From Sorghum bicolor (Eukaryota > Streptophyta > Magnoliopsida > Poales > Poaceae): 64,000 nt of DNA. Positions 58,616 to 64,000 of the stretch are shown here, piece after piece. Position numbers and translations under genes: made by a program. The stretch lies in NCBI RefSeq assembly GCF_000003195.3, contig NC_012872.2:51193695-51257694 (forward strand), given 5' to 3'. A model generated the notes under the pieces. It was given only the letters and a program-made list of their open reading frames with translations. It was not told the DNA's origin and did not search any database. Each line of letters starts with the position of its first letter. The stretch's first letter is position 1.

Positions 58616-59453
58616 TGTAAGAGTCATGTTTCCTAAATGTGGTCGACAATCTATGCTCACAAGTTCTAATTTTTTCATGTCCGTTGCTATCTTTCCCCTA
58701 AAATCTTGTCTAGTATATTTTCTTTTTGTTGCTGTTACTTTGATTATTTCACCAGAAATTTCTGTCTCCCTCAAAATAAATTAAGGGCCATCGATTTGCC
58801 TCTTCCTGCAAATGTTTCACTTTGGGCTTTACTCAGACTCCATGCAAACACAATATGCGCTCTTAGTTGTACTTAAATCCAGTTGCCTTGTGCCAAAATA
58901 GTCATGGTCATAGCAAATGGTTGCATGTACTGCACATAGGTGGTTGTAAAGCAAAATAGGTTTCAGTTAGTTGCTCTAAGGATCCGAACCACCAATTCTT
59001 TTTGTCAGATGGTCATGCATGTCCTATTTTTAGACCTTGTTGTACTCCAAATTTTAAGCGGACGAATCTATATAAACTACATTCCGCATGCAGACATCAT
59101 GCGGACTTTGTTGGAGTGGGGTCTGCAGTGGGCACAGGTTATGGACGATCATGGCTCCATTCTTGTTTTGTACTCGGTGCAGTTAGCGGGACCCAAAAAG
59201 GACATGTCAAAAATTGATGGCTCCATGCATTGTTACTTAAGGAACAAAATAAATGCATCAAAACATAGAAATATGCCTACATTTAGGTGGCACTCTTTCC
59301 AAATAATTAAAGAAATTATTCATTGCACAAGTCAAGAATGATAACATTTGATGGTACAGTGGAACCAAAGTGAACAAGGTAAACAAACTAACAATTCACA
59401 ACTATACTTATTTGAAAGAATGCATAAATATAAAATCCTAAACAACGAATGAA
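58616..59453. other. Sequence 3' of the Ulp1-like gene
   Basis: No convincing gene. Short plus-strand ORFs at 58940-59340 lack a recognisable domain. Confidence 0.4.
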
Positions 59454-59906
59454 CTAGAAAAGCAGCTTCTTCTTGGCTTTAGGTTCGGATGTTTCGCCGT
59501 CTTCATGCGAGTCATCGTTAGGTTCTTTGTGAACCGGACCTTGAACTTCATTTGATCCTTGACCTTCATCTTCGCTGCTTGTAGATGAATCCGACTCTTC
59601 AGGCGTCCGTAAATCCTCATCACTACTGTCATCATAAGGATCATTGTCGATCCTTATGGGTACGTTGTTTTTCTTGACAACGGACGAATGATCTTCCTTT
59701 TTCTTGATGGGAGGGTTCATATTATCCTCCACGCCAGAAGGATCGACCTGCTTCTTCGGTGGTTCGCTAAATATTTTTTTGCGAGATTTCTTAGTGTACC
59801 TTGAATTTGTTGACGTCGTATCCCCAGCTCCATGTTGATGTAATGCCCATCGGTTCCGATAGAACTCCCAGTATTCCTCGCCATACAGACCAGGGGGCTT
59901 AGGCAT
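59454..59906 (-). CDS. Hypothetical acidic protein, 150 codons
   Basis: Not recognised. From ATG at 59906 (the frame extends further only from a TTG) the protein begins MPKPPGLYGEEYWEFYRNRW, an aromatic block that looks like a real N-terminal motif. A Lys-rich stretch (TKKSRKKIF) and a long Asp/Glu/Ser-rich tail (residues 60-145) follow, ending KKKLLF. Such a charged, disordered tail suggests a nuclear protein. It is convergent with the Ulp1-like gene and could be an accessory ORF of the same putative transposon. No splice sites were needed to keep it open, but a short ORF of this kind can occur by chance. Confidence 0.4.
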   Translation of the reverse strand: MPKPPGLYGEEYWEFYRNRWALHQHGAGDTTSTNSRYTKKSRKKIFSEPPKKQVDPSGVEDNMNPPIKKKEDHSSVVKKNNVPIRIDNDPYDDSSDEDLRTPEESDSSTSSEDEGQGSNEVQGPVHKEPNDDSHEDGETSEPKAKKKLLF

Positions 59907-60094
59907 GTTTGATTTTGTGGATGAAAGAAACAAATTCTCTGGCGTCAAAGTGAGATACAAATGAGTTCTGGAAACTAAACAGTACTACTACAATTTAACG
60001 AGGGAGATATATATATATATAGATATAGCTACCTTGTGCTTGGTATACGCCTTTGCATGGGTTTAGAGATGCGGTGCTGCTTGATGCTTTTGCC

Positions 60095-60198
60095 GCTGTG
60101 TGCGCTCATGAGCACGGCTTGGTCCTGTGCCGCTGCATGGCCGTTCGCTGTGTGCGCTCGTGAGCACGGCTTGGTCCTGTGCCGCTGCATGGCCATTC
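60095..60198. repeat. 52-bp tandem duplication
   Basis: GCTGTGTGCGCTCATGAGCA through CCGCTGCATGGCC is present at 60095 and 60147 with two differences. The GCCGCTGCATG and TGCGCTCGTGAG words recur in the minisatellite at 62280-62850. Confidence 0.85.
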
Positions 60199-60348
60199 GA
60201 ATGATCACGCTGACCATTTGTTGCTGCATGGGTGTCACAAGTTAATGGTCCTAAAATAGTATGTCTGAATGGCTGCATGTACAGGTCCATCCTTAATATA
60301 TTCGTGAGTGCAACTATTCATTTGACAAAACCAAAAACCAGGAGCATC

Positions 60349-60672
60349 ATGGCAGGAAGAAGCGAGAGTCATTCAGGAAAAAATGAAGAGCCTTATGGAG
60401 AGGAGAAGGGTGACTCATCAAGCATGAAGAATTTGCGTGCTAGGATGCTCCTAGGAAAAGCCTTGACAATCGTCAAGGGAGCAAGTAAGTCTAAGAAAAA
60501 ATTTAAAAAAATCATGCGTGAAGCAGAAAAGTTTCATTCCTTCGATGGGCTCCAAGCTGACGATGATGCAACGGATTCAAACAAGGTTAGTTCATTACTC
60601 CCAATATTATTATATAAAAAATCTGTTCAAACCGGGTGTAAATTTGTATCTTTATTGCAGGATTTCAAATGA
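60349..60672 (+). CDS. Small two-exon hypothetical gene, 82 aa
   Basis: Not recognised. Exons 60349-60585 and 60661-60672, with donor AAG/GTTAGT and acceptor TTTATTGCAG, give a frame ending in TGA. The protein starts MAGRSESHSGKNEE, is highly charged, and has a basic central stretch (GASKSKKKFKKIMREAEKF) and an acidic end. Its style (short, charged, last exon tiny) resembles the other small ORFs at 59.5 and 62.9 kb. Being too small for homology recognition by eye, it could be spurious. Confidence 0.35.
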   Translation: MAGRSESHSGKNEEPYGEEKGDSSSMKNLRARMLLGKALTIVKGASKSKKKFKKIMREAEKFHSFDGLQADDDATDSNKVSSLLPILLYKKSVQTGCKFVSLLQDFK

Positions 60673-62270
60673 GAAATGAAGATGAAGGTCTTGTAAATGG
60701 GGAGATGAAACCAAGTCAACGGGCCAAAAAATTGTGACTCTCCAATCAAGATCGATGCATATGGAGTCAGACTGTTTCATGCAAACACATGAATATAAAT
60801 TGGTCTGCATAGGACTTGTGTTTGAATAATAGAAATGTTTGTGCTCTAATCTGAGCTATGATTTTCACAGTGTAAAGAGGTGTTATGCCAGCAATACAAT
60901 TCAGACATTCTAAAAATTTTATTGTAATATTTCTAGTTTTTTATTTGTTCGCATTATTATGGATGGATCATTGGTTTACCAAGACAATTATCCCTTCTAC
61001 ATTTGTTTATTGTATTAACAATACATGTTTCAATAAAACTTCTAACAAGGTTTGTTTATGATTTGAGAGACGTATTATGTAAAATTGTATATATAAATAT
61101 TGCAATTTAAAAAGCGAGGAATCACCGGAATATGGTTCGGCTAAAGTAGTAATGAATCAATACATCACATCTAACGAGTCATACTCATGATAATATAGCA
61201 TGACCATTATTCAAGACGTCTTCAATCTAAAATGTAATTAATAGCGCCAGGAATAAGCAAAATGCAACCACTCGTGGCCCAGGGGCGGGGCCGGAGGGGC
61301 AGCCGTCCTAGGTCTTAGCCAGCAGATGGGCCCCTCCCAGGTACGCAAATATACTCAGCCAAAGCCCCAAACATACAGGATACGCATACGCTAAATCAGT
61401 TGAACCGATGTGAGACACCGGTGATCACACAACGCGAGTTATATGCTTCCTTTCCTTCCAGATCATCTGCAAAGGGCGAGCCGGCGATCATCCCATTCAT
61501 CCGTACTTCCGTAGTTCGGCACTCAAATTCCATCACCATCAGGTAGGCGGTGGCAAGCCATCAATCAGGTACGTACGTATTTCTTATCTCTGCCCTGTGA
61601 TCTCTAATCAAATGTACGTTAATAATTTCTTATGAGTAATAAAAGCACTTTAAGATATCCACATTCATATCGGTGATAGTTGCTTGATGAGATTGATATT
61701 AACACCAAAATCAAGGGTTTAGTATCGATAATGTTAGAAGAAAATTCTGAGGTAATTTAAAATGTATACAAATTATTTTATATGAATTTTGCTTTTTTCA
61801 TTTAGTTAACTACCTATTAATAATATTTCATATATGTGTTTATAAGGTCCATAATTTTAGGTTTGATCTACGTCTAAAATATCTTAGGACCTGCCCTGAA
61901 TGCAACAACTAGCTCAGCTTCGAGAACTCTTTCTTATGAATCTTCACCATTTGGCAAGTAAGGAAACTACCATTGTTATCAAGATAATGTGCATTAATTT
62001 TACTTATTAGTTGATGAAAATAATTAACAAAATTAAGGGGGCATTGATGTAGTACTTATTATATTTATTTTTCCATGACGCATGAGCAAAGTTGCGAATG
62101 AAGGTTGAATGAAGGGTCATTTGAACTGTACATTTTATTCATGTTACTATTAATTTCAATACAAATTGATTCACCTTCATAATATGTCTATGTCTTGGTA
62201 TTGTGTTACGAGTTTGTGATGCATGATATATAGACTTTGTGTGCATGGAAATGAGCACGCAGTCACGGTC
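60673..62270. other. Intergenic, nothing firmly recognised
   Basis: AT-rich to 61250. A GC-rich patch at 61280-61340 (GGCCCAGGGGCGGGGCC) and a leader-like stretch at 61440-61570 ending CAATCAG/GTACGTACG could be a 5' UTR exon of the gene at 62905. Not supported further. Confidence 0.35.
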
Positions 62271-62279
62271 TTATCCACT

Positions 62280-62850
62280 CTATGCGCCTTTACTAGCATG
62301 ACATGTGCGAACAAGTGAGTGGACACCATTCTCGTTCTCAGCCGCTTCATGCGCTCGGACGAACGACATGAGTTAGAACTCGTCACGAGCCGCTACATGC
62401 GCTTGCAGTTACGACAGCAATGGCACCATTGCAAACTCGTCCTGTGCATGCGCTCGTATGAACAGGTCGAGTGGGAACATGCTTGTACTAGCGTCATAAG
62501 TGGGAGCAAGTGAGTGGACACCGTTCTCGTCCTCATCCGTTGCATGCACTCGTAGGTACGGATGAGGGGGAAACGGATGAGTGGGAACTTGTTTGAGCCC
62601 GCTACATGCGCTCACGAACGGCAGGAACGGCACAAGTGGGACCTCGTCTTGTGCATGCGCTCGTTCGAACAGCTCGGATGGGAATGCGCTTGACCCACTT
62701 CATACGCTTGTAGAAATTGAACGGCTCGAGTGGGAACTCGTTCTGAGCCGCTGCATGCGTTGTGCCGCGTCTTATGCCACTGCATGCTTTCGTATTAGCG
62801 GCGTGAGTGGGATCGCGTCGTTACACAGAGTTTTTAAATAGAGTCAATGG
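62280..62850. repeat. Degenerate minisatellite of about 50-60 bp
   Basis: Units made of GAGTGGGAACTCGT, TGAGCCGCTGCATGCGCTCG and a variable GAACG segment recur about ten times with strong divergence. Predicted ORFs on both strands follow the repeat and are not genes. Confidence 0.75.
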
Positions 62851-62904
62851 GTTACTTCCTTCTAGTCACTACTCACTAGCTAGTACTACTACAGGTATTG
62901 CGAT

Positions 62905-63345
62905 ATGGAGGGAATAGGCAAAGAATCTGGGAAGGAGGAAATTAAGGGAAATGATGCAAAGGTAATAGCTTCTATGGATCTTTTTTTGTTTTCATTGTGA
63001 CTTTTATCATGACTATACTAACAAAGTTCCAAACCAAACAGAAACCACAGAAACAACAGGTATCTAACTGGCGACACTGGCACGACGTACAGATTTATGA
63101 GGAAGAATGCTTGGTCGATGGTGTGTTGCCACCACTCTTGGCTCGGAATGGGTCAACCAAGGGTGAGATTACCAAGGTTAGTGGCGAACCTCAAGACTTT
63201 ATTTTTTTAAAAGAGAATATTATACAAAGGTTATGAGCCATAATATTATGTGGTCAATAACATCATGCAGGATGAGGTAGAGGAGGAAGGGGAAGAGGCT
63301 ACAAGTAGAATAAAAAAAAATATAAAAAAATCAAAAAAAAATTAA
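62905..63345 (+). CDS. Small three-exon hypothetical gene, 88 aa
   Basis: Not recognised. Exons 62905-62961, 63042-63176 and 63271-63345 join at AAG/GTAATA, AACAG, AAG/GTTAGT and TGCAG signals, all in phase 0, and end in TAA. The protein starts MEGIGKESGKEEIKGNDAK and has one ordered segment, NWRHWHDVQIYEEECLVDGV, with a WxxWxD pattern. It ends Glu-rich then Lys-rich. Three consistent junctions in a short stretch argue against chance, but no family is visible. It lies next to the divergent FAR1-like gene and may belong to the same element. Confidence 0.4.
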
Positions 63346-63700
63346 GCAATAAGGGTTTCTTTGTATTCAAAGGAAAATGTTGTGGCCGCTGGCACCATCC
63401 GCCTATTGCCCCGCCAAAGTCATCATCACTGCCTCACGGAGGTGTCAAATGTAGTTGTGGAGTGCCAAAATTAGGCATGGTAAATAAGAGTATATGTGTT
63501 GGGCCAAAGATGGTTGCAGACTACACGATTTTGCATGGTGAAATACTCATGTATTTAATTATAAGTGATAGATAAATGGCCATGAATGTAATTTCAAGGG
63601 AGCAATATCATAATTAATTGTAAGTGATACATAAATGGTCATGTCGTTTTTCACATTAATTCACTATTGTTGTATGGCCCCTCCAGCGAGTCACTTTGTA
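63346..63700. other. Spacer between convergent genes
   Basis: AT-rich. ATAAATGGCCATG and ATAAATGGTCATG mark a short repeat about 70 bp apart (63574, 63630). Nothing else seen. Confidence 0.4.
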
Positions 63701-64000
63701 TTACTCACTTTCCGACACCTTTTCATTCTCTCCCTCCCTATCACTATCCTGATCATTACATGTATTTCCTTTAACTACTTTTTGTCGTTTCATAACTATA
63801 TGGTCATCCTCGTTGCGATCAGTAACTTGCTTCCAGCTTTCCTTCTTATTTTTTGCACCTGGTGGCCTCCCTCTTCTTTTATTCTTCTTTGCTTCAAGCC
63901 TCATTCTATTATGTTCCAAGCTGAGGCATGTTCGTGCATTATGTGTAGCGTACTGCCCACACATAATATGTTCCAAGCTGGTGGCCTCCCTCTTCTCATT
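63701..64000 (-). CDS. C-terminus of a FAR1/MULE-type zinc-knuckle protein (partial)
   Basis: The minus-strand frame is open from the window edge to TAA at 63701-63703, so the 5' part lies beyond 64000. The visible part has CGQYATHNARTC, the second half of a C-x2-C-x4-H-N-x2-T-C zinc knuckle as at the C-terminus of FAR1-related/Mutator-type transposases. An AT-hook-like KRRGRPPGAKNKK follows, then an acidic Ser/Glu tail. FAR1 proteins are transposase-derived; whether this is a host FAR1-related gene or an active MULE transposase cannot be decided from the tail. A tandem duplication at 63860-64000 repeats part of this coding sequence. Confidence 0.6.
   Translation of the reverse strand, partial: NEKREATSLEHIMCGQYATHNARTCLSLEHNRMRLEAKKNKRRGRPPGAKNKKESWKQVTDRNEDDHIVMKRQKVVKGNTCNDQDSDREGENEKVSESE
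63860..63996. repeat. Tandem duplication at the window edge (about 118-bp period)
   Basis: GGTGGCCTCCCTCTTCT occurs at 63860 and again near 63979, and ATGTTCCAAGCTG at 63912 and 63969. The second copy runs out of the window. Confidence 0.6.

Noticed and set aside
61260..61894. hAT-like element with AATGCAAC on both sides
   Set aside because: AATGCAAC repeats and CAGGGGCGGGGCC / GGACCTGCCCTG look like ends, but eleven extra bases lie between the left repeat and the left end. The match is too weak to call.
62177..62841. ORFs of 64-86 codons on both strands
   Set aside because: They coincide with the degenerate minisatellite and show its repeat pattern in the translation.

Overview
The window is plant nuclear DNA, almost certainly from a panicoid grass of the Sorghum/Saccharum/Zea group. 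The genes are intron-rich plant genes: a VTI1 v-SNARE, THI1 thiazole synthase with a transit peptide, a CZIB/DUF866 protein and a MEA1-like protein. The intergenic DNA carries families typical of these grasses: Tourist MITEs with GGCCTTGTTTAGTT ends, Stowaway, hAT MITEs, a Sirevirus-type Copia element and a mariner fossil. The species call is inference; no database was searched.

Layout. 1-3.6 kb: MITEs and degenerate repeats. 3.7-7.1 kb (+): VTI1 SNARE in five exons, with a Harbinger-type MITE in intron 4. 8.6-21.8 kb (+): a young complete 13.2-kb Copia/Sirevirus-like element inserted into an older Tourist MITE. It has near-identical LTRs, intact gag and pol frames, and a broken third ORF behind its own promoter-like region. 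22-25 kb: an unknown Cys-rich ORF (+) and a decayed mariner transposase (-). 26-28 kb: AT-rich tandem repeats and a palindrome-ended element containing a hAT MITE. 29.3-32.8 kb (-): CZIB in five exons. 33-34 kb: small duplications and Tourist MITEs. 35.4-35.8 kb (-): MEA1-like gene. 36-42 kb: MITEs and a 3.9-kb MULE-like element inserted in a minisatellite; inside it are further MITEs, one of them split by a 2.4-kb solo LTR. 42.6-43.8 kb (-): THI1. 45-48 kb: a 0.6-kb direct duplication and MITEs. 49.3-51.3 kb: a TIR element between TA microsatellites, followed by a GC-rich 66-bp minisatellite. 52-58.6 kb (+): a 16-exon open gene for a Ulp1-like (C48) protein whose nucleophile position reads Ser instead of Cys. 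59-64 kb: small spliced ORFs, a degenerate minisatellite and, at the right edge (-), the C-terminus of a FAR1/MULE-type protein.

How it fits together. The four host genes (vesicle fusion, zinc-binding protein, MEA1 family, thiamine precursor synthesis) are unrelated housekeeping genes in a repeat-rich setting. Most other sequence can be read as successive insertions, and 5-bp, 3-bp, 8-bp and 9-bp target duplications give their order. The least explained part is 51.2-64 kb. There an intact Ulp1-like gene, several small spliced ORFs and a FAR1-like protein may belong to one large gene-carrying DNA transposon whose ends I could not identify.
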